In this document: piece by piece, positions 55,230-63,433 of the stretch
Layout: every line of letters begins with the position of its first letter
How positions within the stretch are numbered: the first letter of the stretch is position 1
NCBI RefSeq assembly: GCF_038593265.1
Contig: NZ_CP151979.1
Span: forward strand, 620,001-684,000
Direction of reading: 5' to 3'
Source: Ureibacillus sp. FSL W7-1570
GTDB lineage: Bacteria; Bacillota; Bacilli; Bacillales_A; Planococcaceae
DNA: 64,000 bases
The notes under the pieces: generated by a model
Told to the model about the DNA's origin: nothing
Database searches by the model: none
What the model saw: the letters and a program-made list of their open reading frames with translations, nothing else
Program-made: the position numbers and the translations under genes

Positions 55230-57114
55230 GTGCGCCCGGCATGTACATGAACTATAGGGTGTAAGTCCCGAACCCCGAAGACAGAAGTAGAGGTTAGCCA
55301 AGAGCAAGGGTGTCCGTGGTGACGCGGAATCTGAAGGAAGCTGGAGGCAAAACACCGGTCCGAGGAACACGAACCTCATATAAGGCTAGGTATGATTGAG
55401 TGAGTTTGCAAAACAAAACAAAGCTCTTTCTGTCGAAGGTCATATCGAGTAGATGAGGCGGATAGATGGTGTGAAAGTGCATGTACTTACCCGGGGAGGT
55501 CTGGCGGATAGGTGAAGTACGCTTCATAACCTACTTAGTGATAAGTAGCTGAACCGTCAGAAGTCAGCAGAGGTCATAGTATTAGTTGGTCTAGAACAAC
55601 TAAGAAGGACCGAACAATGAAGAGAGAATAGCCCTTGGCATTCAGTGAGTCATGATGAACACAGAAAACGTAGTACCTCACTTGAGGAAGGAAGCGGTGA
55701 ATCCCGTGGGGGACCTCTTGGAGGGTGGAGTGACCACTGGCATAAAGAGAACAGCTATTCACGGAAGGAGAATAACGATGCTTTTGAATCAAATCCTGTC
55801 ACGGGAGAACATGCTTCAAGCACTAAAACGTGTAGAACAGAATAAAGGAAGCCACGGAGTAGATATGATGCCCGTACAAAACCTACGACAGCACATAGTC
55901 GAAAACTGGCTATCTATTAAGGAGGCAATTCTCAAGGGAACTTATGAACCAATGCCAGTCCGCAGAGTCGAAATCCCGAAACCTGACGGCGGTGTTCGTT
56001 TACTAGGAATCCCTACCGTAACAGACCGTTTGATTCAACAAGCAATCGCCCAAGTACTTTCAAAAGTGTATGACCCTACATTCTCTGAAAACAGCTACGG
56101 ATTTAGACCAAACCGAAGTGCTCATGATGCGGTGAGGAAAGCGAAAGAATATATAAGAGATGGATATCGATGGGTTGTAGATATGGACTTGGAGAAATTC
56201 TTTGATAAGGTCAACCATGACAGATTAATGGGTACACTCGCGAAGAGAATCCAAGATAAACCATTACTGAAATTGATTCGTAAGTATTTACAATCGGGAG
56301 TCATGATTAATGGTGTGGTGTCAAGCACATTAGAAGGAACTCCACAAGGAGGACCATTAAGTCCGCTACTATCTAACATTGTACTAGATGAACTAGATAA
56401 AGAATTGGAAAGAAGAGGACACAAATTCGTTCGATATGCGGATGACTGTAACATTTACGTGAAAAGTAAACGAGCAGGACTTCGCACAATGGCAAGCATT
56501 CAACGATTCATTGAAGGAAAACTACGACTGAAAGTAAATGAAAAGAAATCAGCGGTCGACCGTCCATGGAAACGTAAGTTTCTAGGATTTAGCTTTACCT
56601 ATCATAAAGAGCCAAAGGTTCGTATCGCAAAAGAAAGCCTTAAACGAATGAAGAATAAAGTTCGTGAAATCACATCACGCAAGATGCCCTACCCGATGGA
56701 ATACCGCATTCAGAAACTGAATCAATATCTAGTGGGATGGTGTGGATATTTTGCGTTAGCAGACACCAAATCTATATTCCTTGAATTAGATAAATGGATT
56801 CGTAGAAGACTTCGAATGTGTCTATGGAAGAACTGGAAGAAACCGAAAACAAAGACACGCAACCTTATTCAACTTGGCGTACCACAATGGCAAGCGTATG
56901 AATGGGGAAATACTCGGAAGAGTTATTGGCGTATTTCAAATAGTCCAATATTACACAGAACCCTTGGTAACTCCTATTGGAGAAACCAAGGGTTGGAAAG
57001 TCTTGAAGCTCGTTATGAAAACTTGCGTCAATTATCTTAATTGAACCGCCGTATACGGAACCGTACGTACGGTGGTGTGAGAGGACGGGAGTTAATCGCT
57101 CCCTCCTACTCGAT
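55230..57114 (+). mobile_element. Group II intron (bacterial class C type), complete
   Basis: The element is 1885 bp. It begins GTGCGCCCGGCA, the usual group II 5' end, and ends in domain V (about 57044-57078, GCCGTATACGG...CCGTACGTACGG), domain VI (GAGAGGACGGGAG...CTCCCTCC) and CTACTCGAT. It encodes one reverse transcriptase in the domain IV loop. Insertion directly behind a rho-independent terminator is the target habit of class C introns. The 3' exon TGATAATTGAAG is the left part of the second repeat copy. Confidence 0.88.
55778..57040 (+). CDS. ltrA: Group II intron reverse transcriptase/maturase
   Basis: The 420-residue protein helps the intron splice and copies it into DNA. It has GVDMMPVQNLRQHI, IPKPDGGVRLLGIPTVTDR, GFRPNRSAHDA, the DMDLEKFFDKVNHD block and the catalytic FVRYADDCNIY. 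The maturase X domain with KWIRRRLRMCLWKNWK follows. It lacks an HNH endonuclease domain, as class C proteins do. ATG 55778 follows AAGGAGAATAACG; an upstream in-frame ATG at 55652 is less likely. It appears intact. Confidence 0.93.
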   Translation: MLLNQILSRENMLQALKRVEQNKGSHGVDMMPVQNLRQHIVENWLSIKEAILKGTYEPMPVRRVEIPKPDGGVRLLGIPTVTDRLIQQAIAQVLSKVYDPTFSENSYGFRPNRSAHDAVRKAKEYIRDGYRWVVDMDLEKFFDKVNHDRLMGTLAKRIQDKPLLKLIRKYLQSGVMINGVVSSTLEGTPQGGPLSPLLSNIVLDELDKELERRGHKFVRYADDCNIYVKSKRAGLRTMASIQRFIEGKLRLKVNEKKSAVDRPWKRKFLGFSFTYHKEPKVRIAKESLKRMKNKVREITSRKMPYPMEYRIQKLNQYLVGWCGYFALADTKSIFLELDKWIRRRLRMCLWKNWKKPKTKTRNLIQLGVPQWQAYEWGNTRKSYWRISNSPILHRTLGNSYWRNQGLESLEARYENLRQLS

Positions 57115-57175
57115 TGATAATTGAAGAAAATTGATTTCCGTTCCGGGGACGCTTTCCGCAGGCCCGGCTCGAGCC
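57115..57175. repeat. Dispersed repeat copy 2, left part (interrupted)
   Basis: TGATAATTGAAGAAAATTGATTTCCG and the following bases match copy 1 from 45715 with one change in the first 60 bases (GCGGG to GCAGG). The outer left end of copy 1 (GAGGCTGGGACA and the hairpin) is absent here; the metA terminator and intron stand in its place. The copy continues at 58819 after the IS4-family element. Confidence 0.82.
57166..57175. repeat. Target duplication, left copy (GGCTCGAGCC)
   Basis: A 10-bp direct repeat, itself a perfect palindrome, found again at 58819-58828 on the other side of the IS4-family element. Confidence 0.88.
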
Positions 57176-58818
57176 CAATGTCATCAACTTAACGTTACAT
57201 TTAATGGAAAATAATATTTAATTTAACTTTTATAAAATTAGGTAATAAGCCTCTTGTAATTTTAAAAAGGCCACCAAAATCGTTTTAGAATCCAATTTTT
57301 GGTTAATAAAACGAGGATGGTGGTTTTTTTGAAAACAAAAAGTACTTTTTTAGGGGCAATTGAGATTACTCGAAAGTTGCTGAATGATGTGATGTTTATG
57401 CTTGAATCTCGGACAAAAGAAACGTATTTTACACGAAAAGAAAAGAAGTTAAATTTTAAAAATACTATTCTATTTAGCTTAAACTTTGTTAAAAAGAGCC
57501 TCCAAATTGAACTTGACGACTTTTTCGACAAATTTAATTTATCAGAAATTAGTATTTCCAAACAAGGCTATTCAGCCGCACGAAAAAAGATTTCTCCTCT
57601 CGCTTTTGTAAAACTTACAAAAGCGATTGTGAATTGGTATTATGAAGAAAATTCCTTTAAAACTTATCGTGGATTTAGACTTTGCGCAATCGATGGAAGT
57701 GTGCTCCAAATTCCTGATACTGAGGAGCTTCGAAATTATTTTGGGTATGGAAAAAATCATAAGACAAGTTATGCAAGAGCTAGTGCCTCTTGTATTTACG
57801 ATCTTGAGAATGGAATCATTATTACTTCTAGAATCAATCCATATAAGGTAGCTGAGCGAGATAGTGCAAAGGATATGATTGAAGAACTCGTACAAATTGG
57901 ATTAAAAAATGATCTTTTTTTATTTGATCGAGGGTATCCATCGAGAGATTTTATTGCCTATTTAGATGCCCTTGGTATCAAATATGTGATGCGATGTCAA
58001 AAAAATACGATAAAGGAAATTGTCGAAGCGAAAGATGCTGATCAAAACATTCATATAATACATAGGAAACAAGTGATTACTGCTCGTGTAGTTAGATTCC
58101 CACTGGATTCTGGCACGGAAGAAATACTTGTCACAAATTTAACCGAGGAAGAGTTTGATATCTCTGAGTTTAAATCTCTTTATTTTAAACGCTGGGGAAT
58201 TGAAACAGAATATAATGATGTGAAAAATAAAATCGAAATAGAAAATTTCACGGGTAGTTCGAAAATCGCAATTGAACAAGATTTCTATGCATCAATATAT
58301 TTATCGAATATGGTCAGTTTATTGAGAAATGATGCCAATGAAACAATTAATGAGGAGAGTAAGAAAAAAAGACGAAAACATGATTATCAAGTAAACACAA
58401 ATATCTTAATAGGAAAATTAAAAGATAGGATGGTTCACTTATTATTAGAAGATTGTCCAATCAAAAGAGAGAGAATGTTTACAAAAATCATGAAAGTGAT
58501 TATAAGAAATAAGACACCTATTCGGTTTGGGAGAAGCTACCCACGAAGGAATGGTCTGTCCTCAACAAAGTATCCCCTAAACCAAAAAAGGTGTCTATAA
58601 ACAATACATAGGATAAATATAACCTATTTGTTTATTAAATGTAAATAAATTAGGGGCTTAAAAAAATAAAAATTTAAGCCCCGGGCATCCTATTGCCTTT
58701 TTTAGCCGATTTTAGAAAATTATCAACACTTTGTAGGTTGAATAGTATTTTTAAAAGTAGACAACCAGATGGTTGCCTACTAACTGTAAATTATTGGTTG
58801 TATAAGTTTCTGACATTG
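57176..58818 (+). mobile_element. IS4-family insertion sequence in the second repeat copy
   Basis: The element is 1643 bp with ends CAATGTCA and TGACATTG as inverted repeats, flanked by the 10-bp duplication GGCTCGAGCC. One intact transposase gene is inside, followed by about 200 noncoding bases with a hairpin GGGGCTTAA...TTAAGCCCC (58652-58682). Target-site length and protein motifs place it in IS4 (IS231-like). Boundaries are exact because copy 1 of the repeat shows the uninterrupted sequence. Confidence 0.9.
57317..58600 (+). CDS. IS4-family transposase
   Basis: The 427-residue DDE transposase has AIDGSVLQIPDT (first Asp), LFLFDRGYPSRDFIAYL (second Asp) and YFKRWGIETEYNDVKNK, the IS4 YREK signature Y-x2-R-x3-E-x6-K with the catalytic Glu. 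A short N-terminal domain with YSAARKKISP precedes the core. The start is uncertain: ATG 57317 or the TTG at 57329 after GAGGATGG. No frameshift is seen, so it may be active. Confidence 0.92.
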   Translation: MVVFLKTKSTFLGAIEITRKLLNDVMFMLESRTKETYFTRKEKKLNFKNTILFSLNFVKKSLQIELDDFFDKFNLSEISISKQGYSAARKKISPLAFVKLTKAIVNWYYEENSFKTYRGFRLCAIDGSVLQIPDTEELRNYFGYGKNHKTSYARASASCIYDLENGIIITSRINPYKVAERDSAKDMIEELVQIGLKNDLFLFDRGYPSRDFIAYLDALGIKYVMRCQKNTIKEIVEAKDADQNIHIIHRKQVITARVVRFPLDSGTEEILVTNLTEEEFDISEFKSLYFKRWGIETEYNDVKNKIEIENFTGSSKIAIEQDFYASIYLSNMVSLLRNDANETINEESKKKRRKHDYQVNTNILIGKLKDRMVHLLLEDCPIKRERMFTKIMKVIIRNKTPIRFGRSYPRRNGLSSTKYPLNQKRCL

Positions 58819-59002
58819 GGCTCGAGCCTCCTCGGAGCTCAATCCTTCGCTCCTGCGGGGTCTCGAGAGGGCTCGTCGCAGGAAAGCTTTTGCTTTGCGA
58901 CTAAGCGTGCGCGACAGAAACTCGCCCCGTCACTCCAATCAATTTTTTACAAAAAATCTTTTTGCAGCTCGTTCACTTTATTAGTTATGTCCCAGCCTCT
59001 TT
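58819..59002. repeat. Dispersed repeat copy 2, right part
   Basis: It runs from GGCTCGAGCCTCCTCGGAGCTC to TGTCCCAGCCTCTTT (58988-59002) and matches copy 1 through GGAAAGCTTTTGCTTTGCGACT, the AATCAATTTT arm and TTTTTGCAGCTCGTTCAC. It differs in a middle stretch (CTCCTGCGGGGTCTCGAG instead of CTCGAGACTCGGGCTGTTC) and lacks a GTGATATCAA piece. It ends 4 bases before the stop codon of the minus-strand transporter gene. Confidence 0.82.
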
Positions 59003-59006
59003 CATT

Positions 59007-60404
59007 TTAAATAATAAACATGGCAACGATTGTTGTTACCACAAGCCCGATCACAACCGGAACCAGGTTTCTTCTTGCCAACTCAAACGGACTCACGTTG
59101 CAGATGGCAGCAGCCGGAATTAATGCCCAAGGCACCAATGTTCCTCCTCCGACATAAATCGCTGCAATTTGGCCCAATGCAGTCAGGGTGGCCGTTCCTT
59201 CACCAATCACAGCTCCAAAAAGATTGGCAATGGACCCCACCAATGAAATGCCGGAAAATCCGGATCCGTCCAATCCCGTAATGGCACCGACGCCCGCAAC
59301 GGTTACGGCTGCAATTTCCGTTGTCAAAGGTACAACAGATGCCAGAGCCACCCCTATATCATTGATGATTCCTTGCGAATGTTCAGGGAGATAATCCCCA
59401 ATGATTTGGGAAAAGCCTGAATCCCCCAAATAGAAGAAAGCTGCAATCGGAATTACCGGGCCAAACACTTTAAAACCAAATTGGAAACCCTGTATCAAAT
59501 AGCTTGTCGTTTTTTCCAACCCGGCATTTTTATGGGCGAACATGGAAAGAAGCAACAGAATCAGCAGTGTCGTTCCACCGATCAACGCAGTCGCGTCTCC
59601 GCCGGTTAAATCAAAAATGGACATGGCCACGACATTTAGTAAAAAGGCAAAAGGAATCAAAATGGCGAAAAATCGCTTTTGTTGAATTGATAGGAGATTT
59701 TCTTCCACTTCTTCTTCTTTCTCTTCGCCACCATCAAAATTTCCAACCATTTCGAGAGTGCCTCGTTTCATATCGCGTCTAAGCAAGAAGTATGCAACAA
59801 ATGTCGTTACAACCCCCATGACGATGACAAGTGGGACGCTCGCAGAAATCACTTCACTGACAGGAAGGCCTGCCGCATCAGCCGTCAATTTCGGTGCGCC
59901 TTGGATGACAAAGTCGCCGGATAAGGCAATTCCATGGCCGAATAAGTTCATGGCCATCGCAACCCCAAGGGCAGGAAGTCCAGCTCTTATCGCAACAGGC
60001 AAGAGCACCGCACCCAAGAGGGCAACAGCAGGGGAAGGCCAGAAGAACCAAGAAATGATCATCATTAAAATCCCGATGGTCCAATAGGCGAGTGCCGGAT
60101 TTTTTATGATTTTGGTAAAAGGGGAAACCATCACTTCATTAATGCCTGTTTTTAACAAAACACGGCTCATGGCTACGATGACACAAATGATGATGATGGT
60201 CGATAACAGTTCGGTGATGGCGTAAATGAAACTTGAAAACACTTTGCTGATCGAAGCGACTAAATCACCAGTCGAAACAAGGGAAAGTAAAAAAATTCCA
60301 ACCACACAAACAAGAGTTGTATCCCGCCGTTTCACCATAAATCCGATGATGAGTGCGATGAACACGACGTAAATCCAATGCAGTGCCGTCAACTCAATAC
60401 CCAT
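59007..60404 (-). CDS. Ion-transporter-superfamily membrane permease
   Basis: The 465-residue protein has about 12 hydrophobic segments and an acidic cytoplasmic loop in the middle (GGEEKEEEVEEN, about residue 225). Motifs such as WFFWPSPAVALLGAVLLPVAIRAG and two Gly/Ser-rich re-entrant-like stretches (FGHGIALSGDF; TAEIAAVTVAGVGAITGLDGSGFSG) recall sodium-coupled GntP/CitMHS-type carriers of organic anions. I cannot name the substrate. It is monocistronic; AGGAAGTGACTT precedes the ATG on the minus strand. Confidence 0.7.
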   Translation of the reverse strand: MGIELTALHWIYVVFIALIIGFMVKRRDTTLVCVVGIFLLSLVSTGDLVASISKVFSSFIYAITELLSTIIIICVIVAMSRVLLKTGINEVMVSPFTKIIKNPALAYWTIGILMMIISWFFWPSPAVALLGAVLLPVAIRAGLPALGVAMAMNLFGHGIALSGDFVIQGAPKLTADAAGLPVSEVISASVPLVIVMGVVTTFVAYFLLRRDMKRGTLEMVGNFDGGEEKEEEVEENLLSIQQKRFFAILIPFAFLLNVVAMSIFDLTGGDATALIGGTTLLILLLLSMFAHKNAGLEKTTSYLIQGFQFGFKVFGPVIPIAAFFYLGDSGFSQIIGDYLPEHSQGIINDIGVALASVVPLTTEIAAVTVAGVGAITGLDGSGFSGISLVGSIANLFGAVIGEGTATLTALGQIAAIYVGGGTLVPWALIPAAAICNVSPFELARRNLVPVVIGLVVTTIVAMFII

Positions 60405-60497
60405 AAGTCACTTCCTCGATTCTTTTTTTGTCTAGCATATGAGGCAAATGACCAATGGGTGTGTGCTTAAAAGGGATACATTTTGAAGGAGGATTAT

Positions 60498-60644
60498 TTG
60501 GTAAATTGGAGGGAGACGGCCGTAAACTTTATCTTAGTAGTCGGAAATATCAAGAGTGGTGTTGAGGCAGTAACGGGAATAGACCCAATCACCGGAAGAA
60601 AACGGAGCTCATTTGAACGAGGGGGCTCTGCAGCAAGTATATAG
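60498..60644 (+). pseudogene. Remnant resembling a polymorphic-toxin 'pre-toxin TG' segment
   Basis: A 48-residue frame from TTG reads NFILVVGNIKSGVEAVTGID followed by PITGRKRSSFERGGSAAS. This resembles the pre-toxin TG linker (FIPVVGxxKxxIEAxTGxDxxTGEKLxxxERG) found before C-terminal toxin domains of secreted polymorphic toxins. Nothing of a toxin or N-terminal targeting domain adjoins. GAAGGAGGATTATT gives a fair ribosome site, perhaps by chance. Most likely a decayed piece of a toxin gene; the family call is from pattern memory. Confidence 0.45.
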
Positions 60645-60658
60645 GGCAGATGACAACG

Positions 60659-60748
60659 TTAATATGTTGTAGTCACCATTAAATCTTCTTCTGTAATCTC
60701 TTGCTCGATTTCTTCTTTATTTTCGTCAACATCTCGAAACTCTGTCAT
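60659..60748 (-). CDS. Short acidic peptide, 29 residues
   Basis: The frame is MTEFRDVDENKEEIEQEITEEDLMVTTTY, preceded on the minus strand by ATGGAGAAATTTCG, a reasonable ribosome site. It is very acidic and ends in a hydrophobic/Thr-rich tail, rather like a peptide leader. It may also be the remains of a longer gene. No family recognised; coding status is uncertain. Confidence 0.35.
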   Translation of the reverse strand: MTEFRDVDENKEEIEQEITEEDLMVTTTY

Positions 60749-60808
60749 CGAAATTTCTCCATTTTATAAGTAATGGTACCAAGGAATAGATTTTTCGTGA
60801 AAATTTTA

Positions 60809-60839
60809 TTGAATCTACCGTTACGTGAGCTTTTATAAT
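60809..60839 (+). promoter_or_regulatory. MerR-type promoter/operator of the regulator-exporter operon
   Basis: TTGAAT (60809-60814) and TATAAT (60834-60839) are separated by 19 bases, the overlong spacer typical of MerR-controlled promoters. The spacer holds CTACCGTTACGTGAG, close to the dyad CTCACGTTACGTGAG. The downstream MerR protein probably binds here and activates its own operon when it binds a ligand. Confidence 0.65.
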
Positions 60840-60860
60840 GAAGAAAAGGATGTGAAATAT

Positions 60861-61610
60861 ATGTATACAATTGGTCAATTTGCTAAAAAAACAGGGATGA
60901 CGATTCGAGCTCTCCGCTTTTATGACGAGAAAGGTATTTTAAAACCTGCAGCTCTAACAGATGGCGGACAAAGACTGTATAATGATGAGAATATTGTCGA
61001 AGCTCAAAAAATTGCGACATATAAGTACTTGGATTTTTCGATTGAAGAAATGAAAGCACTCCTAAAAGAGGAAGTTCCGCTGCTCGATTCACTTAAAGAG
61101 CAAAAGTCGATGCTTGAAGAAAAGAAAAAACATATTGAATCCATTATTAACACTTTGGATACGGCTATTTCGATTTATGAAAAAGTACAAGTGTCTGAAC
61201 CTACACTGCTTCTTCTTGTGATGCATTCATTGCTAACGGAAGATGAGCAAAAGTCGTTTTTGCTTAAATTTGTCGATGAAGAAATAGTAGAAGAAATGTA
61301 TTCAATGATGAAGATGAATTTTGTCGAAATTAATCGTCGTTATATCGAAGCATGCTACCAACTGAAAATTGCCTATAGTGAAAATGCACCAGATGAAGAA
61401 GTAAAAGAGTTGATTTGGAAATTGTTAAATATTATGCCGCAGGATTTGCTAATCAAAATTGCCGAGGCATTTAAGGATGTAGAAAATTTAGAAGTAGATA
61501 CTTGGCTCTTCCCATCACCATTCACGCAAGATGAAGAACAATGGCTTTTGGAGCAAATGGCTAAGCATCAAGTGTTAGGGGATGATTTTTTTGAAGCTGA
61601 AAATGGATGA
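60861..61610 (+). CDS. MerR family transcriptional regulator
   Basis: The 249-residue protein has the MerR helix-turn-helix YTIGQFAKKTGMTIRALRFYDEKGIL, the wing GGQRLY and a coiled coil (about residues 75-120). A C-terminal domain of about 130 residues is probably the ligand-binding part. It has no metal-binding Cys set, so a drug-like or peptide ligand is more likely than a metal. Start 60861 follows GAAAAGGATGTGAAAT. Its stop overlaps the start of the ABC exporter gene by 8 bases. Confidence 0.88.
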   Translation: MYTIGQFAKKTGMTIRALRFYDEKGILKPAALTDGGQRLYNDENIVEAQKIATYKYLDFSIEEMKALLKEEVPLLDSLKEQKSMLEEKKKHIESIINTLDTAISIYEKVQVSEPTLLLLVMHSLLTEDEQKSFLLKFVDEEIVEEMYSMMKMNFVEINRRYIEACYQLKIAYSENAPDEEVKELIWKLLNIMPQDLLIKIAEAFKDVENLEVDTWLFPSPFTQDEEQWLLEQMAKHQVLGDDFFEAENG

Positions 61611-63297
61611 ATTATGGCAATTGATGAAGAAAAGCCAATTTCCAAAAAAATTAGTCGCATTCGTATTAGTACTCGGGCTTTTCGACACAGCTCTTGGACT
61701 TACGGTTCCGTTATTAACGGTAAATTTAATCAATGGTTTTTCTGTTGAAGATTTCGATTGGTCGACTTTAATGCTTGTTGTGTTTGCTCTGATTTTACAA
61801 GCAATATTCAGTGGGTTAACGTTCTTTTTTATGCGAAAACTTGGCGAACGAGTTGTTGCGAACATGCGAAAATTTTTATGGAGTCATGTGCTAAGACTAA
61901 AAGTATCCTTTTTTGATCGAAACGAAACGGGCAGCATTCTTAGTCGAATTACACAAGATACAAGCATAGTGAAAGAACTTGTAACAGACCAACTAGTGAG
62001 TTTTGTGACAGGAATTTTTTCAATCATTGGTGCGATCGGAATTTTGCTTTGGCTTGATTGGAAAATGACCCTTCTAATGCTTATTTCTGTACCTCTTGCA
62101 ATTGTGGTCATGCTGCCCCTAGGTTCAAAAATGCACAAAATCGCAAAAGAAAACCAAGATCAACTAGCGAAATTTAGTGGACAACTTGGCAGAATTTTAT
62201 CCAATATTCGATTAATCAAATCAACACAAGCTGAAGAGAAAGAAACAAAGGAAGGCGCGCAAAATATTGAAGGCCTATATGGCTATGGCGTTAAAGAGGC
62301 TAGAATAATGGCCATTTTATCGCCAATTATGACGCTTATTATGATGGTGGTGCTTATTTTAATTTTCGGGTATGGTGGAGCACAAATTGCATCAGGCAAT
62401 ATTTCAGCTGGAGAGCTGGTTGCGATCATGATTTATTTAGTGCAAATCATCATCCCGTTTACACAAATGGCTACGTTTTTCACAGCACTTCAAAAGGCGC
62501 TTGGTGCCACTGAACGCATTCAGCAAATTTTAAAGGAACCTATTGAAATAAAAGAAGGGATAGACTTACCAGAAACGCTTCAAGACTTAGTGTTTGAAAA
62601 CGTGACGTTCCGCTATACTGATAAAGATGTATTAAAAAATATGAGCTTTACAATACCTGCTGGAAAGACAACCGCCTTTGTCAGCCAAAGCGGCGGTGGA
62701 AAAACAACGATATTTTCATTGATTGAACGATTTTACGAGGCATCGGAAGGGACCATTCGATATGGTCGCACGGACATTACGCAATTTGATTTGTATAAAT
62801 GGCGAAATTTGATTGGCTACGTATCTCAAGAAGCCCCACTTTTGAATGGAACCATTCGGGATAATTTAAAGTATGGTAATCCAAATGCAACAGAAGAAAA
62901 AATGAAAGAAGCGTTAAAAGCAGCTTTTGCTTGGGATTTTGTCGATAAATTGCCAGAAAAGCTGGATACATCCGTTGGAGAAAACGGTATTAAGTTATCG
63001 GGAGGGCAAAAGCAACGAATCGCCATAGCCCGTGCGATCTTACGAAACCCTCAGCTCCTTTTACTGGACGAGGCAACTTCCAACCTTGACAATGAATCCG
63101 AGCGGGAAGTACAACTTGCCTTATCGAACTTAATGAAGGGGAGAACAACGATAGTTATCGCTCATCGACTATCCACTATTACAAATGCTGATCAAATTCT
63201 TGTTTTTGAAGATGGCCATCTTTCAGGAAAGGGCACTCACCATGAATTATTAAAAAATCATTCTTATTACAAACAGCTTTGGGAAAACATTACTTAA
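61603..63297 (+). CDS. ABC exporter, fused membrane and ATPase domains (LmrA/BmrA type)
   Basis: The 564-residue half-transporter has six membrane segments (residues 1-310). The ATPase then has SQSGGGKTT (Walker A), GYVSQEAPLLNG (Q loop), KLSGGQKQRIAIARAI (signature), LLLLDEATSNLD (Walker B) and VIAHRLSTI (switch His). It works as a homodimer, probably exporting a drug or other lipophilic compound. ATG 61603 overlaps the MerR stop, so it is coupled to its regulator. It is intact; a hairpin at 63325-63344 follows. Confidence 0.92.
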   Translation: MDELWQLMKKSQFPKKLVAFVLVLGLFDTALGLTVPLLTVNLINGFSVEDFDWSTLMLVVFALILQAIFSGLTFFFMRKLGERVVANMRKFLWSHVLRLKVSFFDRNETGSILSRITQDTSIVKELVTDQLVSFVTGIFSIIGAIGILLWLDWKMTLLMLISVPLAIVVMLPLGSKMHKIAKENQDQLAKFSGQLGRILSNIRLIKSTQAEEKETKEGAQNIEGLYGYGVKEARIMAILSPIMTLIMMVVLILIFGYGGAQIASGNISAGELVAIMIYLVQIIIPFTQMATFFTALQKALGATERIQQILKEPIEIKEGIDLPETLQDLVFENVTFRYTDKDVLKNMSFTIPAGKTTAFVSQSGGGKTTIFSLIERFYEASEGTIRYGRTDITQFDLYKWRNLIGYVSQEAPLLNGTIRDNLKYGNPNATEEKMKEALKAAFAWDFVDKLPEKLDTSVGENGIKLSGGQKQRIAIARAILRNPQLLLLDEATSNLDNESEREVQLALSNLMKGRTTIVIAHRLSTITNADQILVFEDGHLSGKGTHHELLKNHSYYKQLWENIT

Positions 63298-63324
63298 TAA
63301 AGGCCGGGACAAAGAGTTAAATAA

Positions 63325-63344
63325 GCACCCTATTCGGGTGCTAC
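63325..63344. terminator. Hairpin after the ABC exporter gene
   Basis: AGCACCC pairs with GGGTGCT around TATTC. No T run follows, so it is a weak terminator candidate. AGGCCGGGACAAAG (63301-63314) just before it is a diverged relative of the GAGGCTGGGACA repeat end. Confidence 0.4.
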
Positions 63345-63433
63345 AGACTGTCGACAAACCCCAACTCAAATGCTTCATTTGAGTTGGGGTTTGTCTTTTT
63401 TTTGCTCATCATTTTCTAAGATTCTTCTCTTAT

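Noticed and set aside
55182-55792. Several minus-strand frames within the intron's 5' half.
   Set aside because: They fall in the structured RNA domains I-III of the group II intron and have no ribosome site.
63301-63344. A third full copy of the 308-bp repeat.
   Set aside because: Only a diverged AGGCCGGGACAAAG end is present, followed by unrelated sequence.
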